From CAWEEP01 sp963808125 (GTDB taxonomy: Bacteria > Chloroflexota > Dormibacteria > Aeolococcales > Aeolococcaceae): a stretch of DNA of 64,000 bases. Made by a program: the position numbers and the translations under genes. Shown in pieces: positions 38,902-47,633 of this stretch. How positions within the stretch are numbered: position 1 is the first letter of the stretch; each line of letters opens with the position of its first letter. Under the pieces are notes generated by a model. The model did not search any database and was not told where the DNA came from. It was given only the letters and a program-made list of their open reading frames with translations. The DNA lies in assembly GCA_963808125.1 (NCBI GenBank), contig CAWEEP010000007.1:1-64000 (forward strand), in the 5' to 3' direction.

Positions 38902-40074
38902 ATGAGGGTGATCCTCTACACGGGGAAGGGCGGGGTCGGGAAGACGACGGTCGCGGCGGCAACCGCCGTGCGTTGCGCCAAGCGCGGCCTGCGGACGCTG
39001 GTGATCAGCACCGACGCGGCCCACAGCCTCGGCAACTCCCTCGACCGCGAGATCGGCGAGGTGCCCACTCCGGTCGCCCCCAACCTCTGGGCACAGGAGG
39101 TCAATGCACTCCACGAGATGGAGAGCCACTGGGACAGCATCCACAAGTACCTGAGCACCCTGTTCGCCTCCCAGGGTGTCGACGACATCATCGCCGAGGA
39201 GCTGTCATCGCCTCCGGGAATGGAGGAGGTGGCCTCCCTGATGCAGATCAGGAACCACAAGGCGAGCGGCAAGTACGACGTGCTGGTCGTCGACTGCGCC
39301 CCCACCGGCGAGACCCTCCAACTGCTCGCCTTTCCCGATGTTGCGCGGTGGTACCTGAAGCGGATCTTCCCCGTCGAGCGCACGATCATGAGGGTGGCGC
39401 GGCCGGTGGTTCAGCCCTTCGTCTCCCTTCCCCTGCCAAGTGACGAAATCTTCGGCCATGTCAAGCACCTGCTCCTCGACCTGGAGAGCATGAAGAGCAT
39501 CCTCGGCGACCCGGAAACCTGCACGGTGCGCATCGTCCTCAACCTGGAGAAGATGGTGCTGAAGGAGGCGCAGCGGGCCTTCACCTACCTGAGCCTCTAC
39601 GACTATCTCACCGACCTGGTGGTGGTGAACCGCATGCTGCCGCCCGAGGTGACGGACAGCTACTTCGCCTCGTGGCGGCGAACCCAGTCCCGCTACGACG
39701 GGATGGTGGGCGCAGCCTTCGACCCCATCCCCATCCGCAGGACCAAGCTCTTCAGCCATGAGATCGTCGGCCTCGACCGTCTGGAGGAGATGGCCGAGGC
39801 GCTGTTCGGCGACGAGGACCCGGCGCAGATCTTCTATCACGTGGTTCCCCAGAAGCTGCGCAAGGTGCGGGACCACTACGAACTGTTGCTGCAACTCCCC
39901 TTCGTCAGCAAGGACGAGGTTGAACTCACCCACAACGATGGGGAGCTGTTCGTCACCGTCGGCGCCTACAAGCGGGAGATCTCTCTCCCGCGCGTGCTGA
40001 ACGGGAAGCGGATCCGATCGGCGAAGCTCGAAGAGGGCACGCTTCGCATCACCTTCACAGGGAGCACAGCATGA
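38902..40074 (+). CDS. ArsA/Get3-type ATPase
   Basis: 390-residue P-loop ATPase of the ArsA family. Deviant Walker A YTGKGGVGKTTVAAATAV, switch I STDAAHSLGNSLD, VVDCAPTGETLQLL, and a C-terminal beta-sandwich (HNDGELFVTVGAYKREISLP) like Hsp20/ArsA_HSP20. No arsenite-binding Cys triad is apparent and no arsR/arsB neighbours occur, so arsenite export is unlikely; a Get3-like chaperone or unknown role fits better. ATG 38902 is 12 bases after the tail-anchored protein stop. The stop overlaps the next gene (ATGA). Confidence 0.88.
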   Translation: MRVILYTGKGGVGKTTVAAATAVRCAKRGLRTLVISTDAAHSLGNSLDREIGEVPTPVAPNLWAQEVNALHEMESHWDSIHKYLSTLFASQGVDDIIAEELSSPPGMEEVASLMQIRNHKASGKYDVLVVDCAPTGETLQLLAFPDVARWYLKRIFPVERTIMRVARPVVQPFVSLPLPSDEIFGHVKHLLLDLESMKSILGDPETCTVRIVLNLEKMVLKEAQRAFTYLSLYDYLTDLVVVNRMLPPEVTDSYFASWRRTQSRYDGMVGAAFDPIPIRRTKLFSHEIVGLDRLEEMAEALFGDEDPAQIFYHVVPQKLRKVRDHYELLLQLPFVSKDEVELTHNDGELFVTVGAYKREISLPRVLNGKRIRSAKLEEGTLRITFTGSTA

Positions 40075-40310
40075 GCGAGGAATCCGGCTCCATGGCATTT
40101 CGCCTTCTCGAGGAGGCCGCCCACCTGGTCGGTGAGGTGATCCCCCCGGAGGCTCAGCGCCACTTCCTCATCGCCCAGCGCGAGCTGATTCTGGGCATCA
40201 CGGCGGTGATCGAGCACAAGAGCCAGCGGGCGGCACCGACGTCAGCGAAGCGCAGGGCCCCGGCAAGGTCGGCGAAGACGACCCGGCCGCGCCGTGTCGC
40301 CGTCACCTGA
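40071..40310 (+). CDS. Small helical protein coupled to ArsA-type ATPase
   Basis: 79 residues, MSEESGSMAFRLLEEAAHLV...AQRHFLIAQRELILGITAVI, two amphipathic helices then a Lys/Arg/Pro-rich tail (RAPARSAKTTRPRRVAVT). The start overlaps the ArsA-type stop, and it looks like a small partner. No family recognised. Confidence 0.65.
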   Translation: MSEESGSMAFRLLEEAAHLVGEVIPPEAQRHFLIAQRELILGITAVIEHKSQRAAPTSAKRRAPARSAKTTRPRRVAVT

Positions 40311-40923
40311 CGCGGGCGGGCATCCCATCCCCGTGACGTTCCGGGGCCTGGTCCGAAGAGCACCCCGCAGACGACCGGGCCGGCTCGCGCCGGCGTCGGT
40401 GGAGATCGACGGCCGGGCCTGGCCGGTGCAGGGCTCGCAGCTCGTGCTCGTCGATCACGACCGGGTTCTCATCCAGTTCCGTCCCTGGCCCCCCGGATGG
40501 GAATTGCCCGGAGGGCACTGCGGGCGGGGCGAGGACCCAGCCGAGGCCGCCCTCCGCGAGACCGAGGAGGAGACGGGACTGCGCGCCCGCATCCTCGGCC
40601 TGGTCGGCGTCTACACCTGGGATGGGCTGCGCTCCGCCGGTGACGCCGTCTACCTTGGCGAGGTCACCGGTGGGAGGCGGAGGCGGAGCGTCGAGTCCCT
40701 GGCGGTGCGCTTCGTCGCTCGCGACGAGCTGCCGAAGACCCTCTTTCCCTGGTGCCGCGAGCGCATCCTCGACGCGCTGGCGCGCGGCGACGGCGCGGCG
40801 CCCGTCCACCGCGTCCAACCGGTGACCATGTACCACGTGTGGCTGTTCGGCACCAGGTGGTTGAACCAGCCGGTGGACGCCGCGCTCACCTGGTGGCGCG
40901 GTGAGCGGCGGCACGGCGCGTGA
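40294..40923 (+). CDS. Nudix hydrolase
   Basis: About 209 residues. Nudix box GGHCGRGEDPAEAALRETEEETGL is complete (GX5EX7REUXEEXGU), preceded by VDHDRVLIQFRPWPPGWELP. The C-terminus (YHVWLFGTRWLNQPVDAALT) is outside the family core. GTG 40294 overlaps the previous gene; GTG 40333 is an in-frame alternative with less overlap. Substrate is unknown. The stop overlaps the exchanger start. Confidence 0.85.
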   Translation: MSPSPDAGGHPIPVTFRGLVRRAPRRRPGRLAPASVEIDGRAWPVQGSQLVLVDHDRVLIQFRPWPPGWELPGGHCGRGEDPAEAALRETEEETGLRARILGLVGVYTWDGLRSAGDAVYLGEVTGGRRRRSVESLAVRFVARDELPKTLFPWCRERILDALARGDGAAPVHRVQPVTMYHVWLFGTRWLNQPVDAALTWWRGERRHGA

Positions 40924-41903
40924 CGGCACTCCTCTTCGCCGGCGGTCTCATCGTGATCGCGGCTGCCAGCGAGCTGTTCACCAACGCTGTCGAGTGGGCC
41001 GGCCACCTGATGCGCCTGGGCACCGGCCCCACCGGCAGTCTCCTGGCCGCCTTCGGGACCGCCCTGCCCGAGACAATCGTCGCCATCGTGGCCCTGGTGA
41101 GCGGAGGCAACGACGCTCAGCGCATCGCCATCGGGGCGGTCCTCGGCTCCTCGTTCCTGCTCCTCACGCTGGGGGGAGCCATCACCGGGGTGGCGGTGCT
41201 CGCCCGGGGAGGGAGGCGGGAACTGAGGGTGGCCCCGGCCCAGGCGCGACGGGACCTGGGCGTGTTCCTCGTCGCCTTCGCCTTGGCGATCGGATCCGCT
41301 GCCATCCCCCGGCCGGCGCGGATCGGCATCGGGGTCATCCTGCTCCTCATCTACGCAGGGCATGTGACCATGACCGTGCGCGGCGGTGGGAAGGACGACA
41401 AGGAGGCGCCGGAGCCGCTCCACATCGTCCGCTGGCGCCAGAGACCGCCGGCAGCGGCGGTGGCGGTTCAGCTCGTCGGAGCGGTGGCTCTGATCATCAT
41501 CGGTTCCCAGCTCTTCGTCGCCGCCGTCCACCAGACAGCCCAGAGCCTGGGCATCGACCCACTCGTCCTGGCGGTGATCGTCATCCCCTTCGTGACGGAG
41601 CTTCCGGAGACGTTCAACAGCGTGCTCTGGATCCGCAGCGGCGACGACGAGCTCGCCATCGGCAACGTGGCGGGCTCGGCCGCCTTCCAAGCGTGCGTGC
41701 TCGGCTTCCTGGGTGTGACCTTCACCACCTGGAATCTGGGCACCGCCGGTCTGCTCACCGCCGCCTGCGCCTTCGCCACGGGCGTGTACCTCCTCGCCCT
41801 CCTCCACGATGGGCGGGCCCACGGCCGTCTCGTCCTCCTCGCCGCGCTTCCGTGGCTCGCCTACGTGGTCGCCGAATTCGCCACGGGAGGCCATCTTGGA
41901 TGA
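40920..41903 (+). CDS. Sodium/calcium exchanger family membrane protein
   Basis: 327 residues, about ten hydrophobic helices, with two CaCA alpha repeats: LAAFGTALPETIVAIVAL and VIPFVTELPETFNSVLWIR / ELAIGNVAGSAAFQA. The acidic Glu in each repeat (LPET) is present, as required for ion binding. A long hydrophilic loop (RGGGKDDKEAPEPLHI) separates the halves. GTG 40920 overlaps the Nudix stop. The ion pair is not determined by sequence. Confidence 0.88.
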   Translation: MTALLFAGGLIVIAAASELFTNAVEWAGHLMRLGTGPTGSLLAAFGTALPETIVAIVALVSGGNDAQRIAIGAVLGSSFLLLTLGGAITGVAVLARGGRRELRVAPAQARRDLGVFLVAFALAIGSAAIPRPARIGIGVILLLIYAGHVTMTVRGGGKDDKEAPEPLHIVRWRQRPPAAAVAVQLVGAVALIIIGSQLFVAAVHQTAQSLGIDPLVLAVIVIPFVTELPETFNSVLWIRSGDDELAIGNVAGSAAFQACVLGFLGVTFTTWNLGTAGLLTAACAFATGVYLLALLHDGRAHGRLVLLAALPWLAYVVAEFATGGHLG

Positions 41904-41949
41904 GGCCGGGAGCCCTCGCCGGAGGGGGCCGCGCGGAGCGACCCCATGG

Positions 41950-41955
41950 CATGAT
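41950..41955 (+). promoter_or_regulatory. CATGAT -10-like box, leaderless start
   Basis: CATGAT ends six bases before GTG 41962, without a ribosome site. Weaker than the TAnnnT boxes elsewhere. Confidence 0.3.
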
Positions 41956-41961
41956 GCCGCC

Positions 41962-42771
41962 GTGACCACCGAAGCCGACACCGACACCCATGGCCACCAC
42001 GAGGCGGTGCTGCGCTCGCATCGATGGCGCACGGGCGCCAACTCCGCCGCCTACCTCCTGCCCAACCTGCGTCCCGGGATGAGCCTCCTCGACGTCGGCT
42101 GCGGGCCCGGCACGCTGACGACGGACCTGGCCCGCAAGGTCGCCCCCGGCCGGGTGGTCGGCATCGACCTGTCAGCCGACGTCGTGGCCCAGGCCCAGGC
42201 CCACGCCCGCGACCAAGGCGTCGCCAACGCATCGTTCCGGGTGGGCGACTTCCGCTCCGCTGACCTGGCCCCGGCGTCGTTCGACGTCGTCCACGCTCAC
42301 CAGCTGCTGCAGCACCTCCGCGATCCGGTGGGGGCGCTGCGGACGATGGCGAAGCTCGCCCGCCCTGGCGGCGTCGTGGCGGCGCGGGACGGAGACTACT
42401 CCGCGATGGCGTGGTCTCCACCCGATCCCCGTCTGGACCGCTGGCGCGAGATCTATCTGGCCGTGACCCGGCGCAACGGCGCCGAGGCGAACGCCGCCCG
42501 GTGGCTGCCGCGGTGGGCAAGCGCCGCCGGTCTCGCCGACACCGTCTACACCACCTCGACCTGGACCTTCGCCACACCCCATGACCGGAGTTGGTGGTCG
42601 GCCCTGTGGGCGGAGCGCACCACGTCCTCGTCACTTGCCCATCAGGCCGTGGAGTACGGGATCGCCACCCAGGCGGAGCTGGAGGAGGCGGCCGAGGGAT
42701 GGCGCGCGTGGGGCGAGGTCCCCGACGCCGTCTTCATCGTCGTTCTCGGGGAGATCATCGCCCGGACGTGA
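41962..42771 (+). CDS. Class I SAM-dependent methyltransferase
   Basis: About 269 residues of the UbiE/Methyltransf_11 type: HRWRTGANSAAYLLPNLRPG, motif I LLDVGCGPGTLTTDLARKV, VVGIDLSADVVAQAQAHA, FRVGDFRSADLAPASFDVVH, HLRDPVGALRTMAKLARPGG. The C-terminal half (ALWAERTTSSSLAHQAVEYG) is typical of this subgroup. GTG 41962 is the start. Acceptor is unknown. Confidence 0.88.
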   Translation: MTTEADTDTHGHHEAVLRSHRWRTGANSAAYLLPNLRPGMSLLDVGCGPGTLTTDLARKVAPGRVVGIDLSADVVAQAQAHARDQGVANASFRVGDFRSADLAPASFDVVHAHQLLQHLRDPVGALRTMAKLARPGGVVAARDGDYSAMAWSPPDPRLDRWREIYLAVTRRNGAEANAARWLPRWASAAGLADTVYTTSTWTFATPHDRSWWSALWAERTTSSSLAHQAVEYGIATQAELEEAAEGWRAWGEVPDAVFIVVLGEIIART

Positions 42772-42904
42772 CCGGCCGCGGCTGCCCGCCGCCGCCACCA
42801 CCGTCGTCGATCCGCCCTTTCTGGGTGGTGTGCGATGCCCGTTCCGCTTCCCCCGGCGCCGGCAGGGCCGCCCGGTCGATGGGGCCGTCGACCCCGAGGA
42901 CGGC

Positions 42905-43635
42905 ATGCCCCTGGGGACAACAGGCGGGCAGACGCCAGAGGCCGCCGACCCCTACACGCCCTCGCCCGGTGCCGCGGAGGCCGGAGGCGTGGCCGGCGTG
43001 CTGCGGCGGGCGGCATGGGTCCGAGACTGGCCCGCTGGCGATCGATCGCTTCTCTGCTGCCCGTCGGCGGCCGCGCCGCCGTGGCCGCGTCCATCCTCGT
43101 CAACCTCCTCATCGTCCAGGACTTCACTCAGATCGAACTCACGCGTGGCGAGAGCGTCGGCCTCGGCGAGGTGGCCGAGATCGGCGACCGCATGCGCGTG
43201 ACCACGGCCCTCTCCGCAGCCCGTGGGGAGCGCATCCTCGCCACCGTCCCCGACGGCCTGGACGGGTACATCGGTCGCGCCTATCACGACGGCGTCGACC
43301 TCTCCGGCGGCCAGTGGCAGACGGTCGGACTGGGGCGCTGCCTGATGCGGGAGAGGCCCCTGCTGCTCGCCCTCGACGAGCCGGCGGCGGCGCTGGATGC
43401 CGCGGCGGAGCACGCGCACTTCGAGCGCTACGCCTCCTCCGCCGCCTCCGCCGGCGTGCGCGTGGGCAGCGTCACCGTCCTCGTCTCCCACCGCTTCAGC
43501 ACCGTGCTGATGGCGGACAGGATCGCCGTGCTGAAGGGGGGAAGGCTCATCGAATCCGGCTCCCACGCCGAGCTGATGGCGCGGGGCGGCCTCTACGCCG
43601 AGCTCTTCCAGCTGCAGGCGCGCGCCTACCGCTGA
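42905..43635 (+). pseudogene. ABC exporter remnant with internal deletion
   Basis: The N-terminal cytoplasmic segment and first helix of a half-ABC exporter (SIASLLPVGGRAAVAASILV, NLLI) are joined at about 43113 directly to the middle of its ATPase: VQDFTQIELTRGESVGLGEV (Q-loop). LSGGQ signature, LLLALDEPAAALD Walker B and LVSHRFS H-loop follow, through to a normal C-terminus. The remaining membrane helices and the Walker A are missing, roughly 400 residues. A one-base frameshift near 43022 also separates the first part. It cannot be a working transporter as read: either a real deletion or an assembly collapse. It is convergent with the EamA gene. Confidence 0.75.
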
Positions 43636-44525
43636 AGCCGCCGCGCGTGGCGCCCCGGCCGGAGGCCGCCGCCGTCCCCGCCCCCGTCGCCGTTCACTCG
43701 CCTCAGCAGCGGCAGCCCCTCGTGACCGGCGACGGCGATGATAACGAGCGCGGCCCCCAGCCCCTGGACGGCGTTGATGGTCTCGCCTGTGAGCACCACC
43801 GCGAAGAAGAGGGCCCAGGCGGGCTCCATGGCCAGGATCAGGGCGGCGCGGGTGGCGCTGAGGTGCTTCTGGGCCCACGCCTGGAGAAAGAAGGCGAGGG
43901 CGCTGGCGAAGACGCCGGTGATGACGACGGCGAACCAGACGATCCCCGAGGGCGGGCGGAAGGTCGTCGACCCGGCGGCCGAGAAGATGACGAAGCACAC
44001 GGCCATCTGGACGGCGGCGAGGTCGGCGGCGGAGAGGCCGGGGCCGAGACGGGAGAGCAGCACGATCTGCAGGGCGAAGAACAGAGCGCTGGCGAGGATG
44101 AGCAGATCCCCGACGCTGACGACGGTCCCACCCCCGGTCCCGGCGAGGAGGGCGGTCCCGACCAGGGCGACGGCGACGGCGACGACGGTGCGCGGCGGGA
44201 TGCGGGTGCCGAAGAAGTGGTCGATCACCGGAGTGAAGACGACGAAGAGGCCGGTGATGAGGCCGGCGACACCCGGCGACGTGTCCTGCATGCCGTACGT
44301 CTGCAGCGCGTAGCCGAGGGCGACGGCGATCCCGATGACACCGCCGGCGCGCAGCGCCCGCCGGCCGGGGAGCCGCCGCGCGATGGGCAGCATGACGACG
44401 ACGGCGAGGGCGAAGCGGAGGGAGAGGAACGGTGCCACCGGGTACTGGGAGATGGCCTCCTTGACGAGGACGAAGGTCCACCCCCAGACGGCGGTGACGG
44501 CGGTGAGCACGAGGACGTAGATCAC
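43626..44525 (-). CDS. EamA/DMT-family permease
   Basis: 299 residues, ten hydrophobic helices in two EamA repeats (LVLTAVTAVWGWTFVLVKEA; LLILASALFFALQIVLLSRL; ALILAMEPAWALFFAVVLTG). GTG 44525 starts it. The glycine-rich tail overlaps the end of the ABC remnant by 10 bases. No riboswitch precedes this one; substrate is unknown (metabolite or amino acid export is usual for the family). Confidence 0.87.
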   Translation of the reverse strand: MIYVLVLTAVTAVWGWTFVLVKEAISQYPVAPFLSLRFALAVVVMLPIARRLPGRRALRAGGVIGIAVALGYALQTYGMQDTSPGVAGLITGLFVVFTPVIDHFFGTRIPPRTVVAVAVALVGTALLAGTGGGTVVSVGDLLILASALFFALQIVLLSRLGPGLSAADLAAVQMAVCFVIFSAAGSTTFRPPSGIVWFAVVITGVFASALAFFLQAWAQKHLSATRAALILAMEPAWALFFAVVLTGETINAVQGLGAALVIIAVAGHEGLPLLRRVNGDGGGDGGGLRPGRHARRLQR

Positions 44526-44582
44526 AGAACGGAGTGCACGGTACCCACCGAGGGCCCCCTCCGGCTCGGGAAGTGCCCCGGC

Positions 44583-45318
44583 TCAGTCGAGGGGGCTGAT
44601 GGGGACGGCGGCGGGATTGGAGGGGCCCCGACCGGCCGCCGTCGGCGCCGCGGGCTGGCCCGAGAGCTCGTCAAGGCGGTATCCGACGCCGCGCAGCGTG
44701 GTGATGCGGACCCTGGCCGCCTGGGGGAGCTTCTGCCGGATCCACGAGACGTGCACGTCCACCGTGCTCGCGCCCCCGGTGAAGCGGGGGCCCCACACGA
44801 GGTCCAGGAGTTCGTGACGGCGAAAGGCCCGACCCGGCGATCGCATCAGCGCGATCAGGAGGTCGAACTCCCGGGGGCGGAACTCCAGGGGCGCACCGTC
44901 GACCTCCGCCTCTCGCGACGCCGGATCGAGGGTCAGGCCGCCGAGGTCGGAGGCGGCCCATCTCCCCCATCGCCTTGGCCTCCCGGCGACGCAGCAGGGC
45001 CAGCAGGTGGGCCTCGATGACGGAGTCCGCCTCAGTCGCGGCGAGGCAGACGTCGGCGCCGCAGCTCAGCGCGGCGACCCGGTTCGCCATCCCGTCGTCG
45101 GTGATGATCACAAGGGGGGCCGCACTCATCCGCCGCACCGCCAGGGCCAGGGCGGCGGGGTTGGAGGTCTCGGCGAGGAGCGCGTCCGCGCCCGTGGCCA
45201 TCCCCGGATCGTCCGGCCAGCCCACGACGCGGCGCACCCGGCATCCGGCCCGGGTGAGTCGCTGTTCGATGCTCAGGGCGCGCCCACCGGGCACGCCGAT
45301 GAGCAGCACCTCAGGCAC
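44583..45318 (-). CDS. OmpR/PhoB-type response regulator with degenerate receiver (one frameshift)
   Basis: N-terminal receiver-like domain (MPEVLLIGVPGGRALSIEQR...PLVIITDDGMANRVAALSCG ADVCLAATEAD) and a C-terminal winged-helix DNA-binding domain (FRRHELLDLVWGPRFTGGAS, TVDVHVSWIRQKLPQAARVR, ITTLRGVGYRLDE). The receiver lacks the acidic pair after strand 1, the phospho-accepting Asp after strand 3 (ALLAETSNP) and the Lys after strand 5. A frameshift near 44960 separates the domains. GTG 45318 starts nine bases after the phoU stop, so it belongs to the phoU operon and probably controls phosphate genes without phosphorylation. Confidence 0.82.
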
Positions 45319-45327
45319 TCAGCGGCC

Positions 45328-45999
45328 TCAGTAGTTGGATACGTTGAGGTCTTCGATCCGACCGGTCATGAGGTAGACGGTGCGCTCGCAGAGGTTGGTG
45401 ACGCGGTCGGCGATCCTCTCCAGATTGTGCGTGGCCCACAGCTGGTAGGTGCAGGGGACGACCGCCGATGGCTCGGCGGTCATGGTGGCGAGGAGCTCGC
45501 CGTAGATGTCGTCGTAGAGCCGATCGACGGCGTCGTCCTCGCGGACCAGCGTCCGGGCGGCGGGGGCGTCCCGGTCGCGCAGCGCCCTGACCCCGGCGGA
45601 GAGCATGGCGCGCACCCGGTCGCCCATGGTCAGGACGCTCGCCGGGAGAGGTCGCATCGGCGGGCGCCCCAGCATGAGCGCCACCTTGGCGATGCCCTCG
45701 GCGTGGTCGCCGATCCGTTCCAGATCGCTGATGACGTACAGGACGGCGATGAGCAGGCGGAGGCGCTCCGAGCCGGGGCCCTGGGACAGCTCGGCGGTGA
45801 CCAGGTCCTCGACGGCGTATCGCCTGCGGTTGACCTCCGAGTCGCCGCGCACCACCGCGTCGGCGCCCTCCAGGTCGGAGACGGCCAACGTGCGCAGGGC
45901 CCTGGCGAGCTGGGCCTCCACCATGTCGGCGAGCTCCCAGAGGCCCGCCGAGATCGGATCCGGGGCGGCACCTTCGGCTTGATCGATCGTTAAGGGCAC
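45328..45999 (-). CDS. phoU: Phosphate-signalling protein PhoU
   Basis: About 223 residues of two PhoU helical repeats: VVRGDSEVNRRRYAVEDLVT, VLYVISDLERIGDHAEGIAK and ATHNLERIADRVTNLCERTV hold the conserved ExxRxxDH/N metal-site motifs. PhoU restrains the Pho response and phosphate transport. GTG 45999 is favoured; earlier GTG or TTG starts exist. The start codon lies within a palindrome shared with the divergent phosphate transporter. No pstSCAB or phoR is visible. Confidence 0.9.
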   Translation of the reverse strand: MPLTIDQAEGAAPDPISAGLWELADMVEAQLARALRTLAVSDLEGADAVVRGDSEVNRRRYAVEDLVTAELSQGPGSERLRLLIAVLYVISDLERIGDHAEGIAKVALMLGRPPMRPLPASVLTMGDRVRAMLSAGVRALRDRDAPAARTLVREDDAVDRLYDDIYGELLATMTAEPSAVVPCTYQLWATHNLERIADRVTNLCERTVYLMTGRIEDLNVSNY

Positions 46000-46005
46000 C
46001 TTAAC
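45989..46005. promoter_or_regulatory. Palindrome GTTAAGG-GCA-CCTTAAC between phoU and phosphate transporter
   Basis: A perfect 7-base inverted repeat spaced by three bases, followed by CCTTACAG, a partial repeat of the right arm. It overlaps the phoU start and lies 46 bases before the transporter ATG, a good position for an operator that controls both genes, for example by the adjacent OmpR-type regulator. Confidence 0.45.
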
Positions 46006-46050
46006 CCTTACAGGAGCAAGTCTCCACACCGACAGTTCAACCTGCGCAGT

Positions 46051-47553
46051 ATGGAGCAGCAAGTGGACACAGGCGGCGTCGGTTCAGCGGCCACCCCGGG
46101 GCAGACAATCGGGGAGGCGCTCGACGAGGCGCCTCTGAGCCTCTTCCACCTCAAGGCGGCGGTCACCTCGGCCATGGGCTTCTTCACCGATGCCTATGAC
46201 CTTTTCATCATCGGGGTGGCCATCACTCTGGTTAAGAGCGAGTGGCACCTCAGCGCAGTGCAGACCAGCTTCCTCGGCAGCGCCACCCTGATCGCCACCC
46301 TGGTAGGGGCCGTCGTCTGCGGGCGGCTGGCCGACATCTTCGGCCGGAAGAGCGTCTACGGCCTCGTCGCCATGATCATGGCGGGGGGGGCGATCGCCAC
46401 CGCCCTGGCTCCCAACTACGTCTGGCTCGTTATCTTCCGCTTCGTGCTGGGCATCGGCATCGGCGGCGACTACCCGGTGAGCGCCGTGCTGATCAGCGAG
46501 TATGCCAACAAGGCGCGGCGCGGTCTGCTGGTCTCCCTGGTCTTCTCTGCCCAGGCCGCCGGGCTTGTCCTGGGCCCGGTCGTCGCCCTCTGCCTGCTCG
46601 CCTCCGGGGTGAACCACGACATCGCCTGGCGGCTGATGCTCGGTCTCGGCGCTCTCCCGGCCCTCAGCGTGATCTACCTCCGCCGCAGCATGCCGGAGTC
46701 GCCCCGCTTCGCCGCGGCGGTTCAGGGGCGCGAGGCCGAGGCCCGGGCCAACCTGGAGAGGTACAGCCAGGGCGTGGTGCGGTCGTCCGAAGGTCCCACC
46801 CAGCGGGTGCGCTCCAGCCTGCGCGACTTCCTCACCAACCGCCGCAGCCTGCGCCTGATCCTCGGCACGGCTGGATCGTGGTTCCTCCTCGACTACGTCT
46901 ACTACGGGAACACGATCTCGGCCCCGCAGGTCCTCCGGGCGGTGGCGCCGTCGACCGACCTCCTTCACACGACGGCGTGGACGCTGATGATCTTCGCCCT
47001 CTTCGCCGTGCCCGGGTATGTCCTCGCCTTCCTGCGCATCGACCACATCGGCCACCGCCGCCTGCAGTGGGTCGGCTTCCTGGGCATGGCGGCGTGCTTC
47101 GCATGCATCGGCCTGGTCCCCGGGCTGACCACCGCGGTCGTCCCCTTCCTCCTCCTCTACGGCATCAGCTACTTCTTCACCGAGTTCGGGCCCAACGTGA
47201 CCACCTTCGTCATCCCCACCGAGGTCTTTGGCGTCGGCGAGCGGAGCACGGGCCACGGCATTGCCGCCGGGATTGGCAAGCTGGGCGCCTTCATCGGGGT
47301 CTTCGTGTTTCCCCTGGAGGCGGCCGCGTTCGGCCTTGGGGGGACGCTGCTGCTCTGCGCAGTCCTGGGGCTGGCCGGCGCCCTCCTGACGCAGATCCTG
47401 CCCGAGCCCGGCGGTCTCAGCCTGGACGTCCTCTCAAAGCCGCGGACGCCCGTGCCCCTCTCCTGGGAGCCCGTTCTCGGTGAGCCGATCGCCTCTGGGC
47501 CGCACAACGGCGAGCACGCCACCAAGGAACTGGTCACCGGGCCGGTCCTGTAG
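46051..47553 (+). CDS. MFS phosphate:proton symporter (PHS/Pho84-type)
   Basis: 500 residues, 12 hydrophobic helices. SAMGFFTDAYDLFIIGVAIT (helix 1 Asp), RLADIFGRKSVYG (MFS motif A), IGIGGDYPVSAVLISEYANK and NVTTFVIPTEVFGVGERSTG are features of the PHS phosphate family. A central loop (YSQGVVRSSEGPTQRVRSSL) separates the six-helix halves. Imports inorganic phosphate with protons. ATG 46051 has no ribosome site. It is divergent from phoU across the palindrome. Confidence 0.85.
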   Translation: MEQQVDTGGVGSAATPGQTIGEALDEAPLSLFHLKAAVTSAMGFFTDAYDLFIIGVAITLVKSEWHLSAVQTSFLGSATLIATLVGAVVCGRLADIFGRKSVYGLVAMIMAGGAIATALAPNYVWLVIFRFVLGIGIGGDYPVSAVLISEYANKARRGLLVSLVFSAQAAGLVLGPVVALCLLASGVNHDIAWRLMLGLGALPALSVIYLRRSMPESPRFAAAVQGREAEARANLERYSQGVVRSSEGPTQRVRSSLRDFLTNRRSLRLILGTAGSWFLLDYVYYGNTISAPQVLRAVAPSTDLLHTTAWTLMIFALFAVPGYVLAFLRIDHIGHRRLQWVGFLGMAACFACIGLVPGLTTAVVPFLLLYGISYFFTEFGPNVTTFVIPTEVFGVGERSTGHGIAAGIGKLGAFIGVFVFPLEAAAFGLGGTLLLCAVLGLAGALLTQILPEPGGLSLDVLSKPRTPVPLSWEPVLGEPIASGPHNGEHATKELVTGPVL

Positions 47554-47633
47554 CGGCCGCCGGGTGCGGCCCCTCGGCCCGGGACGGGCCGCACGCCGAC
47601 AATACGAGCCGTGAACCGCCGCCGCGACGCGCC

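Noticed and set aside
38902..40074. Arsenite efflux ATPase
   Set aside because: No Cys triad and no ars genes; ArsA/Get3 family membership only.
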